A stretch of 17,499 bases of DNA from an uncultured beta proteobacterium (GCA_903835865.1 CAILON010000330.1:1-17499), one strand, 5' to 3'. Shown: positions 1-9,281, numbered from the stretch's first letter. Program-made: numbers and translations. Notes: generated by a model not told the origin, from the letters alone.

Positions 1-773
1 AGGTGGTTGATGAAATCATCACCGTAGATACCGATGAGATCTGTGCCGCAATTAACGATGTCTTTACAGATACCCGCAGCATTCTTGAGCCTGCTGGCGC
101 CCTAGCCATTGCTGGCATGAAGAAGTACGTCGAGAAAAAGCATATCAAGAAAAAGACTTTGGTTGCTATTGCATGCGGCGCTAATATGAACTTTAGTCGC
201 CTACGCTTTGTAGCTGAACGTGCTGATGTAGGTGAATTCCGTGAAGCAGTATTTGCTGTAACTATCCCTGAGGAGCGCGGCTCTTTTAAACGCTTCTGCG
301 AGTTACTTGGCAAGCGCAATGTCACCGAGTTTAACTACCGCATTGGCGATCAAAGTGAAGCACATATCTTTGTAGGCATTAGCACTCAAAAGGCTGGCGA
401 TAGCGAGGCGATTGCAAAGCATTTCCGCAAAGCTAAATTTGCCACGATTGATCTAACGCATGATGAATTAGCGAAGTCCCACTTACGCCATATGGTTGGT
501 GGGCATTCTGCACTGGCTAAAGATGAATTGATCTATCGTTTTGAATTTCCTGAGCGTCCAGGCGCTTTAATGAAATTCTTAACGAGCATGGCGCCCAACT
601 GGAATATCAGTCTCTTCCACTACCGCAACCATGGTGCAGACTATGGACGGATCTTGGTGGGTATGCAGGTTCCCAAGAATGAGCAGCAAAAATTTCAAAA
701 ATTCTTATCGGCTCTCGGCTACCCACATTGGGATGAAACTAATAATCCCGCCTACCGTTTATTCCTTAAATGA
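1..773 (+). CDS. ilvA: threonine deaminase (biosynthetic threonine ammonia-lyase), C-terminal part
   Basis: Pyridoxal-phosphate enzyme that converts L-threonine to 2-oxobutanoate and ammonia, the first step toward isoleucine. Only the last ~257 codons are present: the frame is open from base 3 to a TGA at 771-773, and the catalytic start of the gene lies upstream of the window. What remains is the end of the catalytic domain (the EPAGALAIAGMKKY stretch near residues 30-43) followed by two ACT-like regulatory repeats. The motifs AVTIPEERGSF, VTEFNYRIGD, YRFEFPERPGAL and NISLFHYRNHG match the two repeats of the long, isoleucine-inhibited biosynthetic form (about 500 aa, as E. coli IlvA) rather than the short catabolic TdcB, which lacks them. 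The protein ends in DETNNPAYRLFLK, a typical IlvA terminus. The next gene starts 15 bases downstream on the same strand, so co-transcription is possible. Confidence 0.96.
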   Translation, partial: VVDEIITVDTDEICAAINDVFTDTRSILEPAGALAIAGMKKYVEKKHIKKKTLVAIACGANMNFSRLRFVAERADVGEFREAVFAVTIPEERGSFKRFCELLGKRNVTEFNYRIGDQSEAHIFVGISTQKAGDSEAIAKHFRKAKFATIDLTHDELAKSHLRHMVGGHSALAKDELIYRFEFPERPGALMKFLTSMAPNWNISLFHYRNHGADYGRILVGMQVPKNEQQKFQKFLSALGYPHWDETNNPAYRLFLK

Positions 774-788
774 GATCTCATTTATAAG

Positions 789-1700
789 ATGTCGTACTCA
801 CTAACCGGAAAACTCGTTGTTGCGATTTCTTCGCGAGCACTCTTTGATTTTGAAGAAGAGAATCGCATCTTTGAATCCACTGATGACAGCGCCTATATGA
901 AGTTGCAGCTAGAGCGTCTTGGTGTAGCAGCGCAGACGGGTGTTGCATTTCCGCTCGTCAAAAAACTTCTCGCCTTTAATGAAGAGGGTGAGCAACGTGT
1001 TGAAGTGGTGATTCTCTCGCGCAATGATCCTGTCAGTGGTTTGCGGGTGTTCCGCTCTGCAGAGCATCATGGCTTGCATTTAGAACGTGGTGTATTTACG
1101 CGCGGTCGCCCGCCTTATCACTACTTACGATCTTTACATGCCAATCTCTTTTTATCAGCCAATGAGGACGATGTCAGAGCGACGATAGATGCAGGATTTC
1201 CAGCTGCACGCGTCTATCCAGAATCGAGCAAAACAGCTGAATCTCACCCTAATGAAATCAGGATCGCCTTTGACGGAGACGCCGTACTGTTCTCTGACGA
1301 AGCTGAACAAGTGTTTCAGAAAAAAGGGTTGGAAGCTTTTGTAGATCACGAAAGTAAAAAAGTCGATATTCCATTACCGCCAGGCCCATTTAAGCCATTA
1401 CTAGAAGCCCTCCATCGTTTGCAGCGCTCTACCAGTGAAAATGGCATGCGCATTCGTACAGCCCTAGTGACTGCACGTTCAGCACCAGCACATGAACGCG
1501 CAATTCGTACTCTGATGGCTTGGGGCGTCGATGTGGATGAGGCAATGTTTTTAGGTGGTTTATCGAAGAGTGAATTCCTCCGAGAATTCGAGCCTGATTT
1601 TTTCTTTGACGATCAAACTGGACACTGCCAATCTGCTGCATCAGTTGCGCCTACTGGCCATGTTGTATCTGGCGTCTCGAATCAACCCAAAACAAAATAG
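789..1700 (+). CDS. 5'-nucleotidase (Pfam 5_nucleotid-type, HAD-like, PF06189 family)
   Basis: Predicted cytoplasmic nucleotidase of 303 aa that removes the 5' phosphate from nucleoside monophosphates. I recognise the PF06189 family by its whole layout: KLVVAISSRALFD (8-20), VEVVILSRNDPVSGLRVF (71-88), the FLSANEDDV stretch (121-129), then an acidic core FDGDAVLFSDE (161-171), LVTAR (226-230) and FFFDDQTGH (271-279). The acidic motifs resemble HAD-type metal and phosphate sites. The length is normal for the family. The ATG at 789 gives the expected N-terminus, though no clear Shine-Dalgarno precedes it. The gene sits between ilvA and queF on the same strand with gaps of 15 and 10 bases, so the three may form one transcript. 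The substrate in vivo cannot be told from sequence. Confidence 0.88.
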   Translation: MSYSLTGKLVVAISSRALFDFEEENRIFESTDDSAYMKLQLERLGVAAQTGVAFPLVKKLLAFNEEGEQRVEVVILSRNDPVSGLRVFRSAEHHGLHLERGVFTRGRPPYHYLRSLHANLFLSANEDDVRATIDAGFPAARVYPESSKTAESHPNEIRIAFDGDAVLFSDEAEQVFQKKGLEAFVDHESKKVDIPLPPGPFKPLLEALHRLQRSTSENGMRIRTALVTARSAPAHERAIRTLMAWGVDVDEAMFLGGLSKSEFLREFEPDFFFDDQTGHCQSAASVAPTGHVVSGVSNQPKTK

Positions 1701-1710
1701 TATTTATTCC

Positions 1711-2538
1711 ATGGCAACCCTACCGCTTGGCCAAGCTACGCAATATCCGGATCAATATGATCCTAGCTTGCTATTTCAAATTCCGCGCTCTGAGAACCGT
1801 TTGAAATTAAACATCAAGGCAGGGCAAGCTTTGCCATTTGTTGGTATCGACATTTGGAATGCCTTTGAATTGAGTTGGCTAAACACCAAAGGAAAACCCC
1901 AAATTGCATTGGCCGAGTTTCAGATTCCTGCAGACTCACCAAACATGATTGAGTCCAAATCTTTTAAGCTCTATCTCAATAGTCTGAACAACGCGCGCTT
2001 TGCAGATGAGCAAGAAGTGCGTGAACGACTAGTAGCTGATTTATCAGCTGCTGCAGGCAGCAAAATTACCGCTCGTATTCAAGCGAACGAGACGATTGCT
2101 AAAAAGGGTATACAAGAAATGGGTGGCGTTCTTCTGGATCGACTTGATATTGAGATTGATCCACATATTCCAGCTGATCCTACTTTACTTGGCATCAACG
2201 AAGACTTTGGCCCAATTGAACAGTGTCTTGTTTCCCACTTGCTCAAGTCCAACTGCCCTGTCACTGGCCAGCCTGATTGGGCGAGTGTGCAAATCCGCTA
2301 TCAGGGGCGCCCGATTTTAGAAGAAGGATTACTTCGCTACCTCATTGGCTTTAGGCAATTAGGTGAATTTCACGAACACTGCGTTGAAACTATTTTCAGC
2401 GACATCAAACGAGAATGCAAACCGGATAAGTTATCGGTCTATGCTCGTTACACCAGACGTGGCGGATTAGATATCAACCCCTTCCGCACTGATCACAATG
2501 CGCCATGGCCCGACAATACACGCCACGCACGTCAATAA
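1711..2538 (+). CDS. queF: NADPH-dependent 7-cyano-7-deazaguanine reductase, long (type II, YqfB-like E. coli) form
   Basis: Reduces the nitrile of preQ0 to the amine preQ1 using two NADPH, the last step before the base is inserted into tRNA in queuosine synthesis; cytoplasmic. The chosen start gives 275 aa, close to the ~280 aa bimodular QueF of E. coli. Visible hallmarks are the QueF motif ESKSFKLYLNS (81-91), the catalytic cysteine in SNCPVTGQPDW (Cys182) with its general acid Asp189, and the FHEHC segment (220-224) carrying the substrate-binding Glu222. It ends in a typical LDINPFRTD stretch. The frame is open back to 1555 inside the nucleotidase gene, but homology begins at the ATG at 1711 (MATLPLGQ). 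No Shine-Dalgarno is visible before it; a TAGTAT hexamer sits at 1698-1703. A strong terminator follows. Confidence 0.96.
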   Translation: MATLPLGQATQYPDQYDPSLLFQIPRSENRLKLNIKAGQALPFVGIDIWNAFELSWLNTKGKPQIALAEFQIPADSPNMIESKSFKLYLNSLNNARFADEQEVRERLVADLSAAAGSKITARIQANETIAKKGIQEMGGVLLDRLDIEIDPHIPADPTLLGINEDFGPIEQCLVSHLLKSNCPVTGQPDWASVQIRYQGRPILEEGLLRYLIGFRQLGEFHEHCVETIFSDIKRECKPDKLSVYARYTRRGGLDINPFRTDHNAPWPDNTRHARQ

Positions 2539-2568
2539 ATATTTAAGTATTTAGATTTTAGGCAATAA

Positions 2569-2602
2569 AAAACCCCTTGTAGGAAATCCTAGAAGGGGTT
2601 TT
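2569..2602. terminator. bidirectional intrinsic terminator between convergent queF and ssb
   Basis: An almost perfect palindrome: AAAACCCCTT at 2569-2578 pairs with AAGGGGTTTT at 2593-2602, and the inner TAGGA/TCCTA arms (2580-2584 and 2587-2591) extend the stem past one G/G mismatch. The run of T on one side and of A on the other gives a U-tract in both directions, so it can end queF from the left and ssb from the right. It lies wholly in the 80-base gap between the two stop codons. Confidence 0.88.
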
Positions 2603-2618
2603 GCTATTACGGCCTTAC

Positions 2619-3074
2619 TTAAAACGGGATGTCATCATCCATTGCGCCGAGCGAAGCAGCATTAGATGCTGCTGGTGCTGACTGCTCAGAAGACTTTGAA
2701 CGACTATAGCTCTCGCCACCATCGCCACCACCGCCTACTGGCTTACCACCAAGCATTTGCATGGTTTCTGCAACGATCTCAGTGGAATACTTTTCTTGAC
2801 CACTAGCATCAGTCCATTTGCGTGTGCGCAAACGACCTTCAACATAAACCTGTGAACCTTTTTTAAGATACTGACCAGCGATTTCTGCAAGCTTGCCAAA
2901 GAATGCAACACGGTGCCATTCTGTGGTTTCTTTCATTTCGCCAGTTTGCTTATCTTTATAGCGATCTGAAGTTGCTACTGAAATATTCGTAACTGCGTCG
3001 CCGCTTGGCATATAACGCGTTTCTGGATCACGTCCTACGTTACCTACGATGATGACCTTATTTACCGAAGCCAT
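2619..3074 (-). CDS. ssb: single-stranded DNA-binding protein
   Basis: Binds single-stranded DNA as a tetramer during replication, recombination and repair, and recruits partner proteins through its C-terminal tip. The 151-aa product has the usual three parts. Residues 1-110 form an OB fold beginning [18 protein letters not shown], with [12 protein letters not shown] (53-64) and [11 protein letters not shown] (77-87). Residues 111-144 are a flexible Gly/Ser/Ala linker, and residues 145-151 are the acidic tip MDDDIPF that contacts other repair proteins. It is shorter than E. coli SSB (178 aa) because the linker is short. The start is fixed by the conserved N-terminus and a GGGAG ribosome-binding site. 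The MFS gene lies 80 bases upstream on the same strand; ssb may also have its own promoter in that AT-rich gap. I saw no LexA-type operator there. Confidence 0.97.
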   Translation of the reverse strand: MASVNKVIIVGNVGRDPETRYMPSGDAVTNISVATSDRYKDKQTGEMKETTEWHRVAFFGKLAEIAGQYLKKGSQVYVEGRLRTRKWTDASGQEKYSTEIVAETMQMLGGKPVGGGGDGGESYSRSKSSEQSAPAASNAASLGAMDDDIPF

Positions 3075-3079
3075 GTTGT

Positions 3080-3084
3080 CTCCC
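3080..3084 (-). promoter_or_regulatory. ribosome-binding site of ssb
   Basis: On the minus strand GGGAG lies 5 bases before the ssb ATG. It is a good Shine-Dalgarno match, and one of the few clear ones in this window. Confidence 0.7.
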
Positions 3085-3154
3085 GAAGAAAAATACTACT
3101 GTTATTACTGCTGAAAAATAAACTGCTCACTTTAATAAATCAATGAAACTGCGG

Positions 3155-4339
3155 CTATGTCTTTGCGGCTACATCCTTTGATTCAGTTGCTCTCGTTGGC
3201 ATTTCACCCATCGACCAAGCAATTATAAGCCAGCAAACTAAGAGGGCTGCGCCCATGGCAAAGACCGATATATCGCCATGGCTATCCATCAAATACCCTC
3301 CAATGGCAGCCCCTGTAAACAAGCCAATCGATTGCGTCGTGTTGTAAACGCCCAAAGCTGTGCCCTTGGATTCTTTGGCAAAACGAGAAACCAAGGAAGG
3401 CTGCAAAGCTTCTAATAAATTAAATCCTACGAAATAAACCAATAAAGCAAAAGCAATCATCATGACTGAAGATGCCTGAGTAAATATTGACTCCGCAATC
3501 AGCAGCAAAACAATTGCCACTAGCAAAACTGATCGGAGCTGTTGCCTCTTTTCTCCAAAGATCAAGATGGGTGCCATGAACACAAATGAGAGTAATACCA
3601 CCGGTAGATAAATTTCCCAATGCGAAGAAAGTGGCAGGCCAGCTTGTACTAATAAACGTGGGACCACTAAGAACATGGCTACTTGAGTAGCGTGTAATAC
3701 AAATACGCCAAGATTCAAGCGCATCAGTTCTGGGCGAAAGAAAACTTCTTTCAAAGGGGCTTGTTGCTGTTTAGCCTCAGGTTTATTTGTTGGTAGAACG
3801 TAGTAAGTCACAAACATGGCAATGACGCCAAGTATTGCCAGCACTATAAAAATTCCGCTTAAGCCAATCACTCGGTATAGCGGCGCAGCAATCACTAGGG
3901 ACAAAGCAAAAGAGAGGGCAATGCTGCCACCGACCAAAGCCATTGCCCTGGTGCGGACCTGTTCACGAGTTAAATCAGCTACCCATGCAGAAATCGCTGC
4001 TGATACCGCGCCCGCACCCATCACTCCACGTCCAATTGCAATCCATAGGAGGTCATCTTGGGACGCGCAAATGAGTGCTCCGGCCACAAACAAAGAAAGG
4101 CCCCATAAAACCACAGGTTTGCGACCAATACGGTCTGATAAGCGCCCCAGGGGGATATAAAAGCAGGCCTGAACAATATTGAAGATGCCCAGGGTCAAAC
4201 CAACCCAAAAAGCATGTTCCCCACCAGGCAAGCCCTGGGCATGAATGCTAAAGACTGGCAAAAGCAAGAAAAGGCCCAGCATACGGAGGCCAAAGATGCC
4301 TGCTAAGGCCAGAGTGGAGCGGAGTTCAGAAGGATTCAT
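3155..4339 (-). CDS. MFS transporter, YajR-like, without the cytoplasmic C-terminal domain
   Basis: Predicted inner-membrane secondary transporter of the major facilitator superfamily, 394 aa with about twelve hydrophobic helices across the whole length. The N-terminal half resembles E. coli YajR closely: FGLRMLGLFLLLPVF (16-30), the MFS motif A loop GRLSDRIGRKP (65-75), GRGVMGAGAVSAAISAW (103-119) and ADLTREQVRTRAMA (121-134). E. coli YajR is about 454 aa and carries an extra ferredoxin-like domain after the last helix; here the protein stops shortly after it (WSMGEMPTRATESKD), so that domain is absent. The substrate is unknown. The gene lies between ssb and uvrA, upstream of ssb on the same strand and divergent from uvrA with 37 bases between the starts. 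No good Shine-Dalgarno precedes its ATG. Confidence 0.85.
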   Translation of the reverse strand: MNPSELRSTLALAGIFGLRMLGLFLLLPVFSIHAQGLPGGEHAFWVGLTLGIFNIVQACFYIPLGRLSDRIGRKPVVLWGLSLFVAGALICASQDDLLWIAIGRGVMGAGAVSAAISAWVADLTREQVRTRAMALVGGSIALSFALSLVIAAPLYRVIGLSGIFIVLAILGVIAMFVTYYVLPTNKPEAKQQQAPLKEVFFRPELMRLNLGVFVLHATQVAMFLVVPRLLVQAGLPLSSHWEIYLPVVLLSFVFMAPILIFGEKRQQLRSVLLVAIVLLLIAESIFTQASSVMMIAFALLVYFVGFNLLEALQPSLVSRFAKESKGTALGVYNTTQSIGLFTGAAIGGYLMDSHGDISVFAMGAALLVCWLIIAWSMGEMPTRATESKDVAAKT

Positions 4340-4376
4340 CGGAAAGAGCTATATTAACAAGTTACGCTAAAAAATC
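4340..4376. promoter_or_regulatory. short AT-rich divergent start region between the MFS gene and uvrA
   Basis: Only 37 bases separate the two start codons, so any promoters must lie here or inside the opposing gene. The region is AT-rich, with TATATT at 4350-4355 and TACGCT at 4363-4368 (plus strand) and TAATAT/TATAGC-like hexamers on the minus strand. No convincing -35 box or Shine-Dalgarno is seen for either gene. No CTGT-N8-ACAG LexA box is present. Confidence 0.35.
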
Positions 4377-7265
4377 ATGAATAACGAAATCAAGATCCGC
4401 GGTGCCCGCACCCACAACCTTAAAAACATCAATCTAGACATCCCTAGGGAGAAGTTAGTCGTCCTCACAGGCTTATCAGGCTCAGGCAAAAGCTCTTTAG
4501 CTTTTGACACCCTGTACGCAGAAGGCCAACGTCGCTATGTCGAATCACTTTCTGCCTATGCTCGTCAGTTTTTGCAACTGATGGAAAAGCCAGATGTGGA
4601 CACGATCGAAGGTCTATCGCCAGCAATTTCGATTGAACAAAAAGCGACGAGTCACAATCCCCGCTCGACCGTTGGCACGGTTACAGAAATTCATGACTAC
4701 TTGCGCCTGTTATTTGCGCGCGCTGGTACCCCACATTGCCCTGATCACGATTTACCACTAGAAGCGCAAAGCGTTTCTCAAATGGTTGACACCGTACTCG
4801 CAATGCCAGAAGACACTAAGCTCATGATTCTTGCGCCCGTCGTGAGTGAGCGTAAAGGTGAATTTGTAGATCTCTTTCAAGACCTGCAAGCACAAGGTTT
4901 TGTCCGCTTCAGGGTGCGCTCTGGTGGCGGCACTACCAATACCGCTAAGGCGGAAATCTTTGAAGTAGATCAATTACCAGTCCTGAAGAAAAACGATAAG
5001 CACTCTATTGAAGTTGTTGTGGATCGCATTAAAGTACGCCCCGATATTCAGCAGCGTCTTGCTGAATCATTTGAAACAGTCCTTCGTCTTGCAGACGGCA
5101 AAGCCATGATCGTAGACATGGATAATGGCAAGGAGATGATTTTTTCCAGTAAATTTGCCTGCCCTGTTTGCTCATATTCATTGCAAGAATTAGAACCCCG
5201 CTTATTCTCATTTAATAACCCAATGGGTGCCTGCCCTTCATGCGATGGTCTAGGACATCAATCCTTCTTTGATCCTAAACGTATCGTGGCACACCCCGAC
5301 TTATCGCTTGCATCGGGCGCTATTAAAGGTTGGGATCGCCGCAACCAGTTTTATTTCAAACTCTTGCAAACCCTTGCGAAGCATGGCGGTTTTGATGTGG
5401 AGAAACCCTTTGAAACGCTTTCAAAGAAACAGCAAGACCTTATCTTATTAGGCTCTGGTGATATCACTATTCCATTTGAATACATTAATGAGCGCGGTAA
5501 AAATAGTATTCGTGAGCATGCATTTGAAGGAATTGTTGCGAACTTTGAGAGACGCTACCGCGAAACTGACTCAATGACTGTTCGCGAAGAACTATCACGC
5601 TATCAAAATGTCCAAACTTGCCCAGAATGTAAAGGTAGCCGTTTGCGCAAAGAAGCACGCTTTGTCAAAGTGGGTGAAAAGAAGCAGTCACGCGCTATAT
5701 ATGAAATCAGTGCTCTGCCGCTGAAAGAAGCAAAAGAATATTTTGAGGCGCTTGAACTCAAAGGCGCCAAACGAGAAATAGCTGACAAGATCGTAAAAGA
5801 AATCAGCGCACGTCTTCGCTTTTTGAATGATGTTGGCTTAGATTACCTTTCCTTAGAGCGCAGTGCTGACACCCTCTCCGGCGGAGAAGCGCAGCGTATT
5901 CGCCTTGCATCCCAGATTGGCTCTGGATTAACAGGCGTGATGTATGTGCTTGATGAACCCTCCATCGGATTACATCAACGCGATAACGATCGCTTGATTG
6001 GAACCCTCAAACATCTACGCGACCTAGGCAATAGTGTTCTTGTAGTTGAGCATGATGAAGACATGATTCGCGCTTCCGACTGGGTTATCGATATTGGACC
6101 TGGCGCAGGCGTTCACGGTGGAGAAGTGGTGGCACAGGGGACCCCTGCCGAAGTAGAGGCCAACCCCAATTCCCTTACTGGAGCTTACCTTGCTGGACGC
6201 GAAGCAATCGCAGTTCCCGAAAAACGGATTCCAGTGAATGATCGTTTCCTAGAAATCATTGGTGCACGTGGCAATAATTTGCAGTCCGTTCACGCCAAGA
6301 TTCCAGTGGGTCTATTAACTTGCGTTACAGGCGTCTCTGGCTCTGGCAAATCTACCCTGATCAATGACACCTTGCACCACGCAGTAGCCCAACATCTTTA
6401 CGGCTCCAATGCAGAGCCTGCTGCCCATGATGTAATGAAGGGTCTGGAGCATTTTGACAAAGTCATCAGTGTTGACCAGTCGCCGATTGGCAGAACGCCT
6501 CGCTCAAATCCAGCTACCTATACAGGGCTGTTTACACCCATTCGAGAGCTCTTTGCCGGAGTGCCCGCCTCCCGTGAACGTGGTTACGAGGCAGGACGCT
6601 TCTCTTTTAACGTTAAAGGTGGACGCTGCGATTCTTGTGAGGGGGATGGCGTTCTCAAAGTAGAAATGCACTTCCTGCCAGACGTCTACGTTCCTTGTGA
6701 TGTTTGTCATAGCAAGCGTTACAACCGCGAGACTTTAGATATTCGCTACAAAGGTAAAAACATTCATGAAGTGCTGTCGATGACGATAGAGCAAGCGCAT
6801 GAGTTTTTTGAAGCTGTTCCAGTTGTTAAGCGAAAGCTAAAGACCCTGCTAGATGTGGGCTTAGGTTATGTGAAGCTAGGGCAAAGCGCCACCACCTTAT
6901 CGGGCGGTGAAGCACAACGAGTCAAGCTCTCCCTAGAACTTTCCAAACGAGATACCGGTAGAACCCTGTATATCCTTGATGAACCAACAACAGGTTTGCA
7001 CTTTCACGATATCCAGCTGCTCCTCACCGTTATTCAGACCCTGAAGAAGCAAGGTAATACCATCGTCATCATTGAGCACAACCTCGATGTAATAAAAACG
7101 GCCGACTGGATTATTGACCTTGGACCCAAAGGTGGCGCTGGAGGCGGGCAAATCATTGCTACCGGTACCCCAGAGGAGGTTGCCAAGAATGAGGCTAGCT
7201 TTACTGGGCACTACTTAGCGCCGCTTCTTGCCCGCAAAGCGCCGCCCGTCAAGAAGAAAAAATAA
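4377..7265 (+). CDS. uvrA: excinuclease ABC subunit A
   Basis: Damage-recognition ATPase of nucleotide excision repair; a UvrA dimer with UvrB scans DNA and loads UvrB at lesions. The 962-aa product has both ATP-binding halves complete. First half: Walker A GLSGSGKS (32-39), signature LSGGEAQR (500-507), Walker B VLDEPS (524-529). Second half: Walker A GVSGSGKS (652-659), LSGGEAQR (841-848), ILDEPTTG (866-873). Zinc-binding cysteine pairs are seen at 262/265 with 286/289, at 415/418, and at 751/754 with 774/777 in the module that touches damaged DNA. It is slightly longer than E. coli UvrA (940 aa), partly from a few extra residues near 433-438 and a Lys/Pro-rich tail. The ATG at 4377 matches the family N-terminus but has no clear ribosome-binding site. 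I saw no SOS box upstream. Confidence 0.98.
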   Translation: MNNEIKIRGARTHNLKNINLDIPREKLVVLTGLSGSGKSSLAFDTLYAEGQRRYVESLSAYARQFLQLMEKPDVDTIEGLSPAISIEQKATSHNPRSTVGTVTEIHDYLRLLFARAGTPHCPDHDLPLEAQSVSQMVDTVLAMPEDTKLMILAPVVSERKGEFVDLFQDLQAQGFVRFRVRSGGGTTNTAKAEIFEVDQLPVLKKNDKHSIEVVVDRIKVRPDIQQRLAESFETVLRLADGKAMIVDMDNGKEMIFSSKFACPVCSYSLQELEPRLFSFNNPMGACPSCDGLGHQSFFDPKRIVAHPDLSLASGAIKGWDRRNQFYFKLLQTLAKHGGFDVEKPFETLSKKQQDLILLGSGDITIPFEYINERGKNSIREHAFEGIVANFERRYRETDSMTVREELSRYQNVQTCPECKGSRLRKEARFVKVGEKKQSRAIYEISALPLKEAKEYFEALELKGAKREIADKIVKEISARLRFLNDVGLDYLSLERSADTLSGGEAQRIRLASQIGSGLTGVMYVLDEPSIGLHQRDNDRLIGTLKHLRDLGNSVLVVEHDEDMIRASDWVIDIGPGAGVHGGEVVAQGTPAEVEANPNSLTGAYLAGREAIAVPEKRIPVNDRFLEIIGARGNNLQSVHAKIPVGLLTCVTGVSGSGKSTLINDTLHHAVAQHLYGSNAEPAAHDVMKGLEHFDKVISVDQSPIGRTPRSNPATYTGLFTPIRELFAGVPASRERGYEAGRFSFNVKGGRCDSCEGDGVLKVEMHFLPDVYVPCDVCHSKRYNRETLDIRYKGKNIHEVLSMTIEQAHEFFEAVPVVKRKLKTLLDVGLGYVKLGQSATTLSGGEAQRVKLSLELSKRDTGRTLYILDEPTTGLHFHDIQLLLTVIQTLKKQGNTIVIIEHNLDVIKTADWIIDLGPKGGAGGGQIIATGTPEEVAKNEASFTGHYLAPLLARKAPPVKKKK

Positions 7266-7268
7266 GTA

Positions 7269-7291
7269 CAGCAAAAAAGTATTTATTGCTG
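7269..7291. terminator. possible weak hairpin between convergent uvrA and antiporter genes
   Basis: CAGCAA at 7269-7274 pairs with TTGCTG at 7286-7291, extended past one A/A mismatch by three A-T pairs, in the 33-base gap between the two stop codons. It has A and T runs inside the stem but no clean U-tract after it. It may help stop transcription from either side; the evidence is structural only. Confidence 0.35.
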
Positions 7292-7298
7292 CTTGATC

Positions 7299-9281
7299 TC
7301 AGAGTAATTTAGCTTCAGCCAAATCGGTTGCCTCTGAATTACCTGAGATTACCAAAATATCATTGGCTTCCAATTGCAGCTCTGGGGATAAAGCCAGTTT
7401 CACATAGTCAGCATTACGACCTTTACGTCTGACTGCTTGAACACTAACGCCTTCATTCTCTAAATGAAGTTCGCCTAAGGTTTTGCCAACAGCCTGTGAC
7501 TTTGGCAATAAGGTAATTGAATGCAGTCTCCAAGATTCATTAGAGCCAAAGTCGTCATCAGCAGAACCGCGGAAGTACCCCCTTAATAAGCTGTAACGCT
7601 CTTCTCTAGCGCTCGTAATTCTTCTCACTACTTTACGCATTGGCACGCCCATGATCAAAAGCACATGGGATGCAATCATCAGACTACCTTCAATTAACTC
7701 GGGGATCACCTCGGTAGCGCCAGCTGCCTGCAGCTTGCCAATATCCGCATCATCTCGAGTGCGCACTAAGACCGTCATTCCTGGGCGCAAATGCTCTACC
7801 TGCCTGAGCACGCGCATGCTTGCCGCAGTATCGGCGTAAGTAATGACTACTGCTTTAGCTCTATTCAGTCCAGCAGCATTTAAATAGTTTTCGCGACTTG
7901 CATCTCCATAGACGACATTGTCGCCAGCCGCTGCTGCTTCCTTGACGCGATCAGGGTCTAAGTCCAGAGCAATATAAGGAATCTTTTCTTGATCAAGCAT
8001 GCGGGCCAAGCTTTGGCCCGAACGTCCAAAGCCGCAAATCACGACATGGTTTTCATTGCGAACACTTTTCGCGGCGACGCGAGTTAGTGCTAGGGATTGC
8101 AATAACCATTCGTTACTCGAGAAACGCATTGCTATTCGATCGCTATATTCAATTAAGAATGGAGCGCAGAACATGGAGATCAACATCGCCGCTAGCACAG
8201 CCTGACTAAGGGTGGGATCAATTAAATCTAAGCCATCAATTTGGTTGAGCAAAACAAAGCCAAATTCACCCGCTTGTGCTAAACATAAGCCTGTGCGGAT
8301 CGATACACCCAGACTCGAACCAAATGCACGAGAAAGAATGGCGATCAGACCGAACTTGAAGAACAGGGGCCCAACAAGTAAAAGTAAGACTAAGACCCAC
8401 TGCTCACGAATCACATTGAAGTCGAGCAACATCCCGATCGTAATAAAAAAGAGGCCCAGTAAAACATCGCGAAAGGGTTTCACCTCTTCCTCAACTTGAT
8501 GGCGATAGGGCGTTTCCGATATCAACATACCCGCTAAGAAAGCGCCGAGCGCTAAGGACAAACCAAAGTACTCAGTAAGACCTGCCATGCCCAACACAAT
8601 TAACAAAAGATTGAGCATGAACAACTCTTGTGAGCGCAGCTTTGCAACCAATCTAAACCAGTGGCTCATCAAAGATTGGCCAATAAAGAAAATCAAAACC
8701 AATGCAATAGTGATCTTGATGGATGCCGCAGTTAAAGCGACAAATAGGTCCGCAGAATTTTTTCCGAGTGATGGCAACAAGATCAACAAAAAGACCACGG
8801 CCAAATCTTGGAACAGCAAAATACCGACGACATTACGACCATGCTCGGCCTCTAATTCCGAACGATCAGAAATCAGCTTTGTCACAATCGCTGTCGAGGA
8901 CATGGCCAAAGCACCACCCAAAGCAATAGCCGCATGCCAAGAGATGGGATAAATCCAGTTCATGAATAGGCTAGCTGGTACCGCCAGGAGCATCGTCAAA
9001 ACGACCTGACTACCCCCAAGACCAAATACGGTCATCCGCATTGCCCGAAGCTTATTCAGATTAAATTCCAAGCCGATCGAGAACATCAGGAAAACCACCC
9101 CGAATTCAGCTAAATACTTCACAGTAGCGGTATCGCTGGCCAAGCCCAAAGCATGGGGCCCAATCAGGACACCAATGGCTAAATAGCCCAAAATAGGGGG
9201 TAAGCCAAAATAGCGGAAAATAACCACTCCGGCCACACCTGAGGCCAAGAGAATGAGGGTTAACTGAAGGACTGACGGCAT
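7299..9281 (-). CDS. monovalent cation:proton antiporter-2 (KefB/KefC/YbaL type) with RCK domains
   Basis: Predicted inner-membrane potassium (or sodium)/proton antiporter of the CPA2 family, 660 aa. Residues 1-385 hold about twelve hydrophobic helices, including LPPILGYLAIGVLIGPHALG (27-46), FGVVFLMFSIGLEF (60-73), SSTAIVTK (128-135) and FQDLAVVFLL (157-166), a segment conserved in Kef proteins. Residues ~411-540 form an RCK/TrkA-N nucleotide-binding domain with the Rossmann loop GFGRSG (417-422) and acidic ALDLDPDRV (438-446). Residues ~575-655 form a TrkA-C ligand-binding domain ending ANDILVISG. The domain order fits Kef-like antiporters gated by cytoplasmic ligands. No kefF/kefG-like partner lies next to it, so glutathione control is not shown. 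Its ATG is 11 bases from the kdsD ATG on the opposite strand. Confidence 0.9.
   Translation of the reverse strand: MPSVLQLTLILLASGVAGVVIFRYFGLPPILGYLAIGVLIGPHALGLASDTATVKYLAEFGVVFLMFSIGLEFNLNKLRAMRMTVFGLGGSQVVLTMLLAVPASLFMNWIYPISWHAAIALGGALAMSSTAIVTKLISDRSELEAEHGRNVVGILLFQDLAVVFLLILLPSLGKNSADLFVALTAASIKITIALVLIFFIGQSLMSHWFRLVAKLRSQELFMLNLLLIVLGMAGLTEYFGLSLALGAFLAGMLISETPYRHQVEEEVKPFRDVLLGLFFITIGMLLDFNVIREQWVLVLLLLVGPLFFKFGLIAILSRAFGSSLGVSIRTGLCLAQAGEFGFVLLNQIDGLDLIDPTLSQAVLAAMLISMFCAPFLIEYSDRIAMRFSSNEWLLQSLALTRVAAKSVRNENHVVICGFGRSGQSLARMLDQEKIPYIALDLDPDRVKEAAAAGDNVVYGDASRENYLNAAGLNRAKAVVITYADTAASMRVLRQVEHLRPGMTVLVRTRDDADIGKLQAAGATEVIPELIEGSLMIASHVLLIMGVPMRKVVRRITSAREERYSLLRGYFRGSADDDFGSNESWRLHSITLLPKSQAVGKTLGELHLENEGVSVQAVRRKGRNADYVKLALSPELQLEANDILVISGNSEATDLAEAKLL

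Noticed and set aside
771-780. TGAGATCTCA palindrome at the ilvA stop as an operator
   Set aside because: A ten-base palindrome with no second copy or neighbouring promoter signal is expected by chance in a window of this size.
1555-1710. Upstream extension of queF inside the 5'-nucleotidase gene
   Set aside because: The frame is open but the added residues do not resemble QueF, and the overlapping nucleotidase is well supported. The ATG at 1711 gives the normal length.
3075-3154. LexA box in the ssb leader
   Set aside because: Contains CTGTTATTACTGCTG and related ACTG repeats but no ACAG at the right distance on either strand.
3146-3176. Repeated TGCGGCTA at the MFS 3' end
   Set aside because: Two eight-base copies only, partly coding (Ala codons); no larger repeat structure.
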